From Sanguinoderma infundibulare (Eukaryota; Basidiomycota; Agaricomycetes; Polyporales; Polyporaceae): 64,000 bases of DNA. A program made the translations under genes and the position numbers. The stretch is from NCBI GenBank assembly GCA_032821775.1, contig JAVLRN010000010.1, positions 2,108,001 through 2,172,000 of the forward strand, in the 5' to 3' direction. This document shows, in pieces, positions 37,663-49,861 of this stretch (its first letter is position 1; every line of letters begins with the position of its first letter). The notes beneath the pieces are model-generated. The model was not told where the DNA came from, searched no databases, and saw nothing but the letters and a program-made list of their open reading frames with translations.

Positions 37663-38735
37663 ATGCAGATGGACATTCTTCTTCATGAGTGCGTGTGCCG
37701 CAATTACCAGTCTCAATGCGCCACTGACATCCTTTTTTGCTCGGCCCAAGTCTCGATTCTCGTCGACGGCCTGGGAATGGAGCTTAGCCAGACCGTGTGC
37801 CTCTTGGGCATCCTGACCTGCGTCTTTTTTTATACGTTCTCGAAGCTGACTATCTATCTATTTCTCGGTACGTCTGATCCTTCTGTCCATCATCCCTGTG
37901 CGGAAACCTCGACTGACGTCGAATATATAAGCCGAGAAGGTATTCTTAGTCTGGTCCGTTAGTTTCAGGAGCGGACGCCGGTTACATTGCAGACCGTATC
38001 TCGTGTCGATGCTCCTCATCCTTGCGTACTCCGGAGTTACGGTTATGTTTTTCATGGGTACGTGCACAGACCCAGCTACTCCGGGCTCTCTGTTGCTCAT
38101 GCGGCTGTTCTCGGGGACATGGCATTGGCGCAGAACGTACCGCCCGCTTCCGGGGCGACGGCCTGTGCGTCATAGGCGAAACGCGTGTTTCGTCTCTCGT
38201 CCACATGAGTTACGATGCGTACGTGCATTCCAATTCTGGGCACTAGTAATAAAACTCATGCGACATGCACCGTGTAGGTTTGTCAACGTGTTTCTTACCC
38301 TGCTCTTCGTGTGGCCTATGTATACCCGCCGCCTGACGGGGCAACTGAGGGCAGTGGCAGTCCGGAGTATCTGGTAAGCCGCGCCTCCCCACCTCTGTTC
38401 CGTAGTCCAGCACTGACCGACTCTGTTTGACACTCGTTCGCGGACGTGCGTCTCCCGCAGGGCCTCTGCTTTCGCGCTCACCGGCTCATGCATCAACATC
38501 GGCGTCCTCGCGGTGGAGAACGGCAGGGAGTTGGGGTGGATTTGCCTCGCCTGCTGCAGCACCGACGTGAGTTGTCCTCGTCTGATCATCGACTTCCTTC
38601 ATTACGCCCCTATCGTTTTGCGAATCCTCGTCCTCCTCCCGCGCCATCTGATCCTGATCCTTGCGCGCCCAGGTGATGATCAACGCCGCGACCATGTACT
38701 GGGTCACGACCAGCAAATGCGACCTCACACGCTAG
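37663..38735 (+). CDS. Seven-helix-type basidiomycete membrane protein
   Basis: Member of a large family of uncharacterised multi-helix membrane proteins of mushrooms; family placement is by recalled pattern. It reads MQMDILLHECVCRNYQSQCA, DILFCSAQVSILVDGLGMEL, then helices TVCLLGILTCVFFYTFSKLT, YLVSMLLILAYSGVTVMFFM, AFVNVFLTLLFVWPMY, and ASAFALTGSCINIGVLAVEN. It ends GRELGWICLACCSTD spliced to VMINAATMYWVTTSKCDLTR and TAG at 38733-38735. At least five introns are removed (for example gtacgt...tataag, gtacgtg...gcgcag, gtacgtgc...gtgtag and gtgagt...gcccag), all keeping phase. Ligand and role are unknown. The C-terminus is short for the family, and a cytoplasmic tail may be missing. Confidence 0.72.
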
Positions 38736-40265
38736 CATCGGCCGAGCAGCTTCTCAAATCAGGGTAGACCTCCTCTGCTCTCCCCACCTAATCCTCCGTA
38801 CTCGTCCCTGACGAGCGCAAACGCCTGTCGGCACGCTTTTTGGCATGTTTCGGGATCAGTGCCGACGGCGCCCCTGTTCCAAGCCTTACAACAGCGTTCG
38901 ATTCGTCTGCCCAATATCTCAACCCAATAGACTGGTCTTTAGCACATCACTGATCACCACAACCACATACTTACTTCTCGATGTCTCCTGTCTATAGCGC
39001 TATGACTACGAATAACTGGGCAATCACCGCCAGGCTTCCATTTCGTACGCGTGCCAGCGTGTCTTCAAATTCGTCCGGGTGCAGCGGCGATAAGGATACA
39101 CGGGCCCCGGGAGCCGAGTCCCCAAACGTCCGACCTGGGCGTGACCTTCGCTACAACTTCACCGACTCGCGTTTTCGACGGTGAGAGCGGCCCTGCTCAA
39201 CAGCCGAGTCGCGCCCGCTGAACCTGTAAGGAGGCCTCCGACACCTCCAAATCCAAATCTCTTCTCGACCGCCCCGCGCCCCTTCGATGAATCGTACGAC
39301 TCGTTCTTCGTCCAGTCCGTCGTTCGATGTACACATGAGCGGACATTCTCACAGCGTCGCATAGATGAGACTCAGGCAACCGCATAGTAGCGAATCCGGT
39401 TGGATTGCGTGTGGCATACACGTGCAAATCGACACCCACTGCCACCCACAAAACCTGCGCCCATCTATCACCATCTATGACATTCAAGACATGGACGCGC
39501 GAGGAAAGATCAGAAGGCTTGGAAGAAAACCGATTAGCAACAACCTTCTTTCAATCAAGATCCTGTAACGCTCACGATGTATGTTTAAATCCTCGTGGGT
39601 GGAATTATGCATCCTGCGCTTCCTGATACTCTACGCATGTCCCAAGTCTTGATGATAAGCTAACGGATATCCACAGCGCCCATCCGTCAGTTGGTTCGTG
39701 CGATGCTAACAAGTCATGGCATGCCCAGGTCCCAACTGGCATACGAGGAGTTTTGGGATCCAGGAATGGCAGAGAGAGACAAACACGGCGACTAGCATTC
39801 GCGAGAAGAGGAGGCGAGCGTACTAGATGACCAAGAAGATATGTGAACGATAGGATGAAGCGAACGGAAGCATTCTGGAGGCACCGCCCGCGGCGGTGCT
39901 GTCCGAAAAGAACGGACCAAGGTCTCGCGACGTCCACGACGACGGTCATCCACCGCCATGAAGCGGTTCGGAAGGAGTCGGCGACAGACAGTTAAAATTG
40001 ACAGTGTCAACGTTGCTGATAAATTGATGTACATAGATTCGCTGCGTCAATGGGAGCACTGGCGTGCCACCGCATTGACCGCTCAATCACCATTTTTCCT
40101 GTCAGTGTCAACCGCCCAGCTCTCGTCCTCCTACTTATAGGATTGCTCGCCTCCGCGTCCGTGCAGCGATACCAGTTCCCTGGCCTGTTATCAGTACGTC
40201 TCGCGTTGTTTTGGTTGCGTGCACTACTCAAGGAGCCCTTGTCCTACAGCCTGACCCCGCCCGAG
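38736..40265. other. Region without a supported gene
   Basis: About 1.5 kb. A plus-strand frame at 38981-39184 (SVSSNSSGCSGDKDTRAPGA) is Ser-rich and could be a lost tail of the preceding membrane protein, but no splice link was found. The last part is the HET copy 3 upstream region. Confidence 0.4.
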
Positions 40266-42687
40266 ATGCGGCTGCTGCACACAGAAACTGGCCAGTTTGA
40301 GGAATTCACGGATCCCAACAACCTTCCTCGTTACGCCATACTGTCACATACGTGGCGTTCCAAACATCAGGACGGGGAACTGACCTACCAGCAATTCGTT
40401 AAGATCCAAGCGTTGTACGACGATCGCGGCTTTCGCCACACACCTCCTCCTTCAGACAACACTCATTCGCTGCCGGACCCTGACTTGAAGCATTCTTCCA
40501 CAAGCTGGGACACTCCCATCAAGACCAATGCCATCGCTATTCCTGATTCTCTTGACCCGGTCTTTACTACCATTTCGGCGGGTCTTGCTCCCCATCCAGC
40601 AAATCACATCACCCACGCATTCTCCACTCCCGAGCCTTCGTGGCCGCAACTATCCGTACCCAAAACAGCTTCGCCTTCACATCCTGCTCATCCCTCCATC
40701 GTTCTCGAGCACAGCTTCCATATGCAAGGTGCGATATTTACTCGGCCTGTGCGACAAAAAGTACTTACACCGCAGCACAGCTCCTGCCGCTACGGACGTT
40801 CGGGACTCCAAGTCCGGGACCAAGTTCTGCATCTGGGATCACCCGATCCTCGTCGGAGACTCGAAGATCCGGGAGGCGTGTAGAGTTGCGCGAGAGAATG
40901 GATACGAGTGGATCTGGATCGACTCGTGCTGCATCGACAAATCCAGCAGCTCCGAGCTGTCCGAAGCGATCAACTCGATGTATCTCTGGTACGGGCGCGC
41001 GTGGGTTTGCTACGCATTCCTCCCCGATGTACCCGCCGACGAAGACCATCGGGCCGAAGGCTCCAGCTTCCGCAGAAGCAGGTGGTTCACGCGCGGATGG
41101 ACGCTCCAGGAGCTCATCGCGCCTCCCGATGTCGTGTTTCTCTCCAAGGATTGGACGCGCATCGGATCAAAGCACTCCCTTGCCATCCTTATCGAGGACG
41201 TCACCAGCATCAGTTATAAGGCGCTCTTACACCTAGATAAGCTCTCGAAGTTCAGCGTCGCCCAGAGGTTCTCGTGGGCCTCGATGCGAAAGACGACGAG
41301 GGTGGAGGACACTGCATATTCATTGCTGGGGATTTTCGGCATCCATATGCGCACCCTCTACGGGGAGGGTGCACATGCTTTCCGACGATTACAGGAGAAG
41401 ATCATGAGGTGCATCCCGGACCAGAGCCTCTTCGTATGGGAACACGTCTACCTAGACCCCCGGACCTTCCAGGAGCCTCTCACTACCGCATCTCCCCAAA
41501 CTCCCCAAACATTTGGCTGCAGTCCTTGGACCGATCATCGCAGTTCTTTGTTCGCAGATTCCCCGCGGGCATTCGAACATGGGCGGAGTATCAAAGCAGT
41601 CTCTCATAGCGAAGTCTTCGGGGCTCAACTACGGCTCTCCCTTCCTCCCTTCACAGAATATACCTCCACCCCGCATGGTGTCCGCACGCACGTGCCTGTG
41701 ATACCCCTATCCCACTATTTACCTACCGCCTCAACATATTACTATGACGAGGTTCCCGGGTCCCAGTGGTATCTCGTCATCCTCGGGTGTGAGCACAAGG
41801 ACCTCTCCGGATGCCTTCTCGGACGCGTCTGCTACATCCCTCCCTCCAACTCCGGCATTGAATTCTTGCGCTCCGGACACGTGGAGGTCTCTCCGGCCTC
41901 AGAGGGCAGGGATTATGAACCGGAGCTCTTCCCCTTGTCGTCAGCCACCATCGAACGCCTTCGGTCACAGATAGAGCTCAAGACAGTTTACATCACCCAT
42001 CCCGACCCCGTCGAAGTGCGTCCGGTGGACGTTCGCTGTCGGCCGCACGAGGCATTCCAGCTGATGCTGGCGACGGAGACTCTCGATGCTCTACGCGACC
42101 AAGGGTACACCGTCAATCTTCGAGCTCCAGACCTGGCCCACCCGACCACTCACTGGCTTACGCTCTCCGGCGACGAACACGTCATCACCATTGAATACCA
42201 CCATTCCCTCACCGAGGCCCAGGGGCGTTCATCGAGTCAGAAGCTCGCCGTTATCGCCCATGTACAGATGTCGGTGCGCATTCTTGACTCTTCCGGGGGC
42301 GAGGACGTCCAGCCGATGAAAGCTAGCGAGACCGTGTCATGGGACGACTGGTTCGCTATACCAAACGTGCCGTGGTCCAATAGCCTTGGGGACAAGAGCG
42401 TCATGTTGACCATAGACGGAGCCAAGACGTACTGCGCCAAGGTCACTCTCGGCCTGAACCACATAGGCTTGGGATCGTACTTCCTCCGCGTCGAGGTCAG
42501 CATCGAACGAGAGTTGACTCAGAATAATAGCACCTTCTCCCGCGCCATCGAGCCACCGCGGCGAGGCGAGATTGACGGAGTCGACCGTTGCGACGGTGAT
42601 CGGAAGGCTGGAGAGGAAGCCGGCGTGGTCATTGACGAGGTGGGTCGACCGGAGCAGGATTCGAAGGCTCGGGACGGCGAACGCTGA
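40266..42687 (+). CDS. HET-domain protein, copy 3 (most complete)
   Basis: About 789 residues. Exon 1 (40266-40728) gives MRLLHTETGQFEEFTDPNNL, YAILSHTW and a variable Ser/Pro-rich stretch. A 52-nt intron (gtgcga...cacag, 40729-40780) joins HMQ|A|PAATDVRDS in phase. The conserved block is at about residues 195-265 (IDSCCIDKSSSSELSEAINS, SRWFTRGWTLQELIAP). TTRVEDTAYSLLGIFGIHMR and the DUF8212-like C-terminal region follow. The protein ends with an acidic tail (GEEAGVVIDEVGRPEQDSKA, then RDGER) at TGA 42685-42687. Beyond this, another frame continues NADAPAAAENEPEDVG... to 42793, resembling the longer tails of copies 1 and 4, so a small indel may have shortened the tail. The core is intact. Confidence 0.9.
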
Positions 42688-43234
42688 CGCGCCGGCTGCG
42701 GCAGAAAACGAGCCCGAGGACGTAGGCAATGATGACTTGGAGGTAGAGAATGAACGCGATGCTCTGGATGCGAGCACAAAGGACTCTCTGTAGGAGGGTT
42801 CAACGTCATTCGAGGGAATTTTCCCGACGACGTTATAACGGACCTGGGACGAACTTAAATGCACTTCTTATATTTGTCTGCCTCCAAGGATAGAACACAT
42901 TAGAAGAAGAGTCATGTTCATGAATGTCAAGGCTCAAGCGCTCACGCGCACGTATTGCAATGTACTCTGGCCAGATTGGAAGACGGTATTGCGGCAGAAG
43001 GGGAGAGAACTGGAGGAGGAGCTGCCTGCTTGGATCCGAGTCGGTGCCGACCCGCTGTTGATGTGACATGCGCGTCAAGTCACGCGTGACGCGACGCGTC
43101 GTGGCAGTCAACGCGAGGCAGCTTCAGCTCCCTGATCGACACGAGCCCCTAGTTCGTTGAGCTATACCTCACGCTGCGCCTATCCATCCACATACTTCCA
43201 ACTGCGCCAACGCAGTCGATTCATCAACAGGCCC
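42688..43234. other. Spacer between HET copy 3 and Tof1
   Basis: The first about 105 bases keep an acidic, tail-like frame of HET copy 3 (see that entry). The rest should contain the Tof1 promoter. Nothing else is seen. Confidence 0.45.
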
Positions 43235-46200
43235 ATGAACAACGACGACCCCATCGAGCTCTCTGACGATGAATCCGGCGATGAGCCCTCCGACCGCCGC
43301 GCCATCCTGGAGCCCCCAATTCGCAGCGTCGTCGAAGCCCTAGGTGGATACGAATCCGACGTGTATAGCCTCGGACACGAGTGCTACGGCTGTCTCAAGG
43401 ACCTCAAGAAGTACTGGCGCAAGGACGACACTGACGACGACCGCACCGTCGCCCGCATCTTCTGGTCCACCCGCGTCCTCCCCAATGACCTGATTCCAAT
43501 CCTCCTGGAGACCGCCGGTAAGGGACACGTCGAGGACAAGTGCGCCGTTGCGTGCGCGGACCTTATAACTGCGATGACATGGCCCATCGACCTTGCGGAG
43601 GAGCTCAAGGAGCTGGACGACCAGTACGACAAGGGTGCGGACTACACTCAGTTGCTCCTCAGCCATCTCCACTACAAGGCTGCGCTGTTGCGTCCGGGTG
43701 TACTGCAGGCGCTGTTTGGGATCATCCTGCCTTGCCTCGTGAAGGACGCGAAGGAGAGGACCGAGCGGGACATGCAGATCGTCAATGTTATCCTCTACCT
43801 GGTGCGCAACCTCGCTTTCATCAAGGACCTCCCTGCGAACACGCACGCTAGCGCGGACCAAGCCGATTTTTCGACGCTCCAGTCCCGTCTTGTGAAGGGA
43901 CTGTCCGACTCCCACTTCCTCGAACTTCTCCTCACCCTGGCGTCGAACGCGGCGGACGATCCCCTCTTCAACCAGTGGAACACCCTCGTGCTCGAGATCC
44001 TCTACCTCCTCTTCCGCGGAGTAAAGCCACCTAACCTCGCGAGCGACCAAGCCAAGGTGTGTTGCATGAACTCACCTCTTAGTGTGGGACTAACATAGCC
44101 TCGACTTGACTAGCAATCATCGAAGACCCTCGCCAGCCTCTTGGCCGCCGAGGCCCAACGCAAACTCGACTTCGCGCGCAAAGCAAACACTCGTCACTCC
44201 CGCTTCGGCACCACCATCTCCGTCACCGTCAATCCGAAGAAAGCGAAGCCACCCCCAATTGAAGGTGGCGGCGCCGACAACGACAACGCAGACGCGGGCC
44301 CGTCGTCGCGCTCATATGTCCTGCATCGGCAGACCGCGCTGACGAAAGACTCTGGGGCAGCGCTCGACATGGCGCGCGCGAAGAAGCACAAGGCCCCGAG
44401 GGGCAAGAAGGTTGACGAGCTCGGGCGGGAGGAAAACTTCTCGCTCGACGCGCGCATCATACTACAGAACTTCGCGCGTTCGGTCATCGAGAGCTGCTTC
44501 AATCGTACGTCTTTCCTATCTCTCTCTCCTCCTCCTCCTTCCTTCCCTTCCCGCCTGCATACATGCGCGAACTTACGCCTGTACTTGCAGCGCTGCTCTC
44601 GTCGCTGCTGAAAGACATCAAGGCAGAACGCCCGAAGATCACCGAGAAGGACAACCTCCGGCTACTGTACGTCACTAAGTGGTTCCTCGAGTTCTTCCTC
44701 TGCGAACGCGCGCGCCAGCCCGAGGCCGCGAAGTGGAAGTTCGGACTTGTCGCCGAGGTCACGGACCGCGGCTGGATCGTCTGGGTCCTCCGCCGCATGC
44801 GCGAGGCGCAGGACGAGAAGGTGCGCTTCTCGCTTATTTATCTGTACGCATATAACCTATGGCTGACACGCATTTACCACCCTTTCGACACGCATATATT
44901 CGCGTATCGTTCACATACATCCACTTATCCCGCGCATATACCCACCCGTGTCGTGCATATACCTGCCTGCGACACGCATACATCCACATGTATTGCGTAC
45001 ACATCCTACTCGCGATGCGCGTTCACCTACCGGATTAGCCCAAGCTGTGGACGGAACTCCAGGCGGGGATCGAATGCCTCACACAGTTCGTCCTCGCACT
45101 CGACACCATGTCCTCTGCCCCAAAATCCAAACCTCGTGACGACCCGTTCGCGATAGACGAGCCGAAGGACGTGGATGCGGAAGAAGATGAAGAAGACGTC
45201 GTTGACGCGGCACGCCTCTTACAGCAGCAGATCGTGTACAACGGCGAGGTGCTCGACATCGCGTTCGAGAGTATGCGGACGTACAAGGAGGGCACGCAGA
45301 GCCTCGCGTACCTCGATGCAACCGTCAACCTCGCGTACTCGCTGTTGCGGATGCTCGAGAAGTGGAGTAAGAGGAAGGGCACGGGGGAGATGTATGTCAG
45401 GAAGAAGGCGAAACCGAAGAAGAGGGGGAAGAACGTGCCGGAGGGCGAGGGCGTGCCGGACGTGGAGGACGAACTGGAGGAGAGGGAGGAGGAGATGATC
45501 AACGAGACGATGTTCACGTTCGACCAATTTGAACAGGTAGGCTTGTCATCCTTCATCCAATGAAGCTTCGCTGACGTCTCCACCTCTCACTCGAACTCAA
45601 ACAGCGGTTCGCGCACCCGGACATCACGCGCACGCTCCTCGCGTATCTCGCGCGCTACAAGGAGTTCGCGCAGCCGGAGCAGATGAAGCGCGTCGTGGGC
45701 CTCATGCACCGGCAGGCCGTTCGGCAGAAGGCCGAGGGGCTGTACTTCATGGTCTCCACCCTGTTCTTGTTCAAGCAGATCATGGCGGAGGAACGGACCC
45801 TCCCGCGCGAGCAGCCGTATAAGGACTTGGTGGCGCTGATCAACTACGTGCTGCGCAAGTTCTTCAAGGCGGTCGAGGAGGACTCGTTCCTCGTCGTCGA
45901 GGTGCGTCTCCCCATTCCAATCTCTGTGTGCTATTGAAAAGGGTGAGAGGAAGGCTGATGATTGAGTGGCGACAGGCGTTCTTTCCGAAGAACCGCGGGC
46001 ACTGGAAGGCGTTCTCAAGCGTCGAGCTGGACGCGATCGGCCCGCGACCGGAGCGGCTACCATTCGACGAGCGGTTCCCGCAGGACCTGTACATCAAGAA
46101 GGGTTACACGCCGAGCGAGGAGATCGGCATCGCTATGCTCGCGCTCACGGAGAACGGCCAGATAGACCTGATCGAGTGGACAAAGCAGGTGCCCTTGCTA

Positions 46201-47534
46201 TTTCGTCCGTCAGTTTCTTTTTGAGGGGACTGACCATGGATTGTGCGCATATATGAAGATTTTGACGCTGTGCATCGCGCACCGGCAGAAGATTATCGAC
46301 GACGTAGACGGGTCCTCATCGAAGACGATCGACTTGAGCAATATGGATAGTGAAGATGAGGACGCGATGGATCAGATGTTGGGTCTTCGCGGACCGTCAG
46401 CCGAGGCTATTGCTAAGATCAACGACTATCGTAAGTTCCGCTGGTTGTCGGGTACGCGGATTGTCGCTGAACAGACTTACAGTCATTCCCTACGTCAGCG
46501 ACCAGGAGGCCGACGCAGCGAACAAGAACCCTCACTTGAAGCTCTTGTTCCGACTCGTCAGCTTCCAGATCATGAACCAAGGTATGACTGACACAAGTCC
46601 CGCGTACATGCGCAAGCACTGATGGTTTGGCGCAGATGCCGATGAGCTGGAGTGGTACATCCCCTCCGTCATCCTCCCCAAAGAGCTCCAGCGCAGCCTC
46701 AACATCATCAACCAGTACCTCGAGACGCCGATTGACCTCGAGGGCAAGAAGGCCGCGGAGCTCCTCAAGAAGAAGAAGCGCCGCCGCGTGCGCCGCAAGC
46801 CGCAGCCCGAGTCCGACGCGGAGGAGGACGAGTACGCGGAGCTTCGCCACGAGAACGTGAAGCGGAAGGAGAAACGGAAGAAGGAGAAGCAGCAGTACAA
46901 GTCGGCGGAGTTCATCGTGGACAGCGACGCGGAGATGGGGGACATGGAGGATTTTTTGGCGAAGGAGAAGATGCTGCGGGAGAAGACGGCGAAGCTGGCG
47001 GCGGCGACGGGGCAGGTGGCGACGATGCGCACGCATGGGACGAAGAAGCGGAGGAGGAAGATGGGGAAGGAGGAGAAGGATAAGAGGAAGAGGAGGAAGC
47101 GTGGGGGGAAGGACGGGGCGGAAGGTGATGAGGACGGTGATGTTGATGGCGACGGGTCGGACGCGGAGAAATCTGCGGAGAACGGGCGAGAGGGGACCGA
47201 CTCGGAGGAGAGTGGGCTGGACGTGTTCGGGAGCCTGAAGAGGGCAAGAGAGGCGACGCCGGACACGTCGCCGTCTGCGGACGAAACGGCCGCTGCGAAG
47301 CCTAAACCTAAGCCGCGTCCTCGACCTCGTGCGAAGGTGTCAAGATCGTCGCCAGTGGAAGGTGCATTTTCACCGGGTGCTGCTGCTGCTCCGGGTACTG
47401 CGAGCCCAGTGTCGAGCTCGCGGCATGCGTCGCAGGCTCCTTCGGATGACGAACTGCTGTCTGTCCAGGCGCTTCGCGGGGCAGGAAAGAAGAAGACGGC
47501 GCGTCTTGTCTTGTCTGACGAGGAGGACGACTGA
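43235..47534 (+). CDS. TOF1: Tof1/Swi1/Timeless replication fork protection protein
   Basis: Forms the fork protection complex with Csm3/Swi3, travels with the replisome and supports S-phase checkpoint signalling. ATG 43235 gives MNNDDPIELSDDESGDEPSD, then the TIMELESS N-terminal region: SVVEALGGYESDVYSLGHEC, CLKDLKKYWRKDD, ARIFWSTRVLPNDLIPILLE and QIVNVILYLVRNLAFIKDLP. Later exons give NTLVLEILYLLFRGVKPPNL, RHSRFGTTISV, KLWTELQAGIECLTQF, FTFDQFEQ|RFAHPDITRTLL, EDSFLVVE|AFFPKNRGHW and ELEWYIPSVILPKELQRSLN. The C-terminal third is highly charged with Lys-rich nuclear signals and ends VLSDEEDD at TGA 47532-47534. About ten introns, all in phase. The intron at 44821-45038 is long (218 nt) and repetitive. 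No lesion seen. Confidence 0.94.
44821..45038 (+). repeat. Degenerate repeat inside a Tof1 intron
   Basis: A 218-nt intron (gtgcgc...attag) is filled with loosely repeated units of roughly 25-30 nt built on acgcatata, cccacc and cacatacatcc. Most other introns in the window are 50-70 nt. The units are too diverged to set exact borders. Confidence 0.55.
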
Positions 47535-48448
47535 GATGGCGGGGGCGATGTATACGGTGCGTGTTGTACTTGCAGCCTACATCGATATAATTGTGTACGT
47601 ATTCCGATCGCCCGATGACAGTGTTTCGGAAGAGGGCTGCATTAAAATAAATTAACATCGAGCCAATCAAAATGGATGCGGGATTAGCAAACCAATGTTA
47701 ACGCTATCTCTACATCTGTTGTTCTCCCCGCAATGTGTCACTCTCAGGAGGATGGTGGCCGATCGCAACTTAAAGACCACTGGCACTGCCAATCAGCAAA
47801 AGTGCAACCTGCCTGCAAGGCTATACTACGCGCTAGGGGGCTATGCAAGGTTTCGCAGGATCCGGCCCCACCCTGCAGGACTCTGTAGCAAGTCGCCGGA
47901 TACGATAGAATGCTGCAGGGTTTCGCCGTGTACGATAAATGATTTCAGAGCATTCTAGCTCATCCGACGCACCTGACAGATTATTGTAGAGCATTATAAT
48001 CCATTGATCGCATACGGTCAAGTATTGCAGAACAATACAGCAGTCTGTACCTATTCTAATCTGCGCACAGCTCATCTCCGATGCTCAAAGTCGCCGTTGT
48101 TGTCCTCAACGCTCATGCGCTCACGATCGTGGCCAGTTTGGATTGCATCACCACCGGGTCATGCTTTTGGGGAGCTCGACATTGCTAGGCTTGGATGAGG
48201 ACTTCAGATATAACAGTGGCAGACAGGTGGAAAGACTTTTCAGTAGTACAGTACTACTAGACATCATACGCCAGCCTGAGACAAGTACTCGAAAGCGCAA
48301 GTTGCAAGCCATGATTCGGACGCGCGCTTGAGGGTCTTCGCATGGCAGACACCCATTGGGGTAAGCGCGCGCGGCGCGTCTCTTAAAGCTTCCCCCAACG
48401 ACTTTACTTCCCCACTCGTGTCTTGAACTCATACTCCCACTATTCTGC
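47535..48448. other. AT-richer spacer with degenerate repeat
   Basis: Contains the Tof1 3' end and, at about 47830-48070, a stretch with many ctgcagg, ctgtag and tgtagagc words (separate entry). No gene is recognised. Confidence 0.45.
47830..48070. repeat. CTGTAG/CTGCAG-rich degenerate repeat (left)
   Basis: Frequent ctgcagg, ctgtag, tgtagagc and gcagaac words at irregular 20-40 nt spacing. It shares gtgtacgat(a/g)aatga and attgtagaa/gc with the inverted complement of 49960-50330. Together they flank the metallophosphatase pseudogene, so they could be remnants of one mobile or low-complexity family. No terminal repeats or target-site duplication could be fixed. Confidence 0.35.
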
Positions 48449-49861
48449 TTGCTTATTCAACCCATTACTACAGCCATAAGTCACGGCCTCACGCAGACCA
48501 ACGGTGGAGGTGTACAGCAACACGACACGCTGTTCCACTTTGCAAGCCTTGCGCGGATGCGCACGACACGAAAGCACCTGGACCCACATCTACCGCTTCG
48601 AAATGTGAGTAAATCTGTTCTTACTTTCGTACTGAGGAGACTGCATATGCAAGGCAGAGGATGGTAAAGACCGTCATGAGGGTGACGACGAGGACGAGGA
48701 TGCGAAAGCCAGGTGAGTCCCTCCGCGGACATGACTATATGCGTCCTCGTTGAGCATGGTGGACAAGGCGAGCACGTATCCATCATTGTGAGTCCAGTTT
48801 CACTCTTTGGCTTCACAGTGGGTTATGGGAGGGTTGCGGGGTAACACAAGCGGTGTGTAGTGGGGATTTGGGAGATTTTGCGTCTTTTGTTTCGCATATG
48901 AAGGAGCTAGCCATCGTGAGTAACGTACATTCATCCTGAAGAAGATCTTGACTAAGGCTTCGGCTGTAGCAAAAAGATGTCGACTTGCTCTTGGTCGACT
49001 GTGGTGATTTGCACGATGGTGAGTACAGATGACGGAAGAAGTCGCTTGCAATCTTTCATCGCCGATGCGACTGGTAGGCACTGGCCTTTCGGATGGTTAC
49101 CCTCCGGGTGGGGTCGACGGCATGAGGTGAGGGTAAAGACGTGCATATATGCGGTCTGCAAGACGCTGACTCGCGGGCCCAGACGAACAAGCTCATGTTT
49201 GACTTGCCGCACGACATTATGGCGATTGGCAAGTAAGTACTCGTTTACTATATTCAACGGGGCCATGCTTACGGACCATCTAGCCACGAACTGTACGTTT
49301 ACGCGAATACTCTCGACATGGACAAGAACTTCGCGCCGAAGCTGAATGGACGTTACCTCTTGTCCAACGTCAACATCATTGTCATCGACAACCATGGGAA
49401 CAATGTCAGCGTACCTGTCGGAGGTGAGCACCTTGTTCCTCTTCTGCGCGCATGGAGACACCTGACTAGGACCGGAATAGAGCGCTTTGCCAAGTTCACC
49501 ACCCGCAAGTCCTTGCACGGCATGTCCGAGTCAATATCCGAGGGTGCCCCACCCATCCAACAGCTCGTTGCTCTCTCTCTTCGGTGAGGCGATGCGGTAC
49601 TCGCTGACGGTCAACAGCTCGCGTGGCGCCATCCCGAACATCATGATTACGAACTCTGGCTCGTAGCGATTCGACGTCTACTCTGGACCGTTCACGAAGA
49701 ACGACCAGCTGATGGCGTCGCCGTTCGCAGACTCGTTCCTGTACATTCCGAACGTCACCCTGTCTGTGACGAGCAAGGTCCTCCCCGCTCTGAACAACGC
49801 TGGCGCGAACAACCGGTTCACATGTTGCGCGCGCGCTCTCATTTCGTAATAGATGCTGTGG
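48449..49861 (+). pseudogene. 5'-nucleotidase/metallophosphatase-like pseudogene (YHR202W type)
   Basis: Exon-like pieces match the fungal calcineurin-like phosphoesterase family related to yeast YHR202W: SGDLGDFASFVSHMKELA, KDVDLLLVDCGDLHDG, NKLMFDLPHDIMAIG, HELYVYANTLDMDKNFAPKL, GRYLLSNVNIIVIDNHGNNV, RFAKFTTRK. After QQLVALSL the text jumps to GEAMRYSLTVNSSRGAIPNI, then a TAG (49664-49666) in NSGS*RFDVYSGPF, then FADSFLYIPNVTLSVTSKVL and LNNAGANNRF. The intact family has several hundred residues between these two parts, so a large internal deletion has occurred. The nonsense codon and the missing N-terminal metal site confirm decay. An acidic run (EGDDEDEDAKA) near the start is probably an intron or noise. 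Confidence 0.75.

Noticed and set aside
40700..40800. Apparent frameshift near the N-terminus of HET copy 3, and similar breaks in copies 1 and 2
   Set aside because: Each is explained by an intron with good borders (52, 118 and 58 nt) that restores phase.
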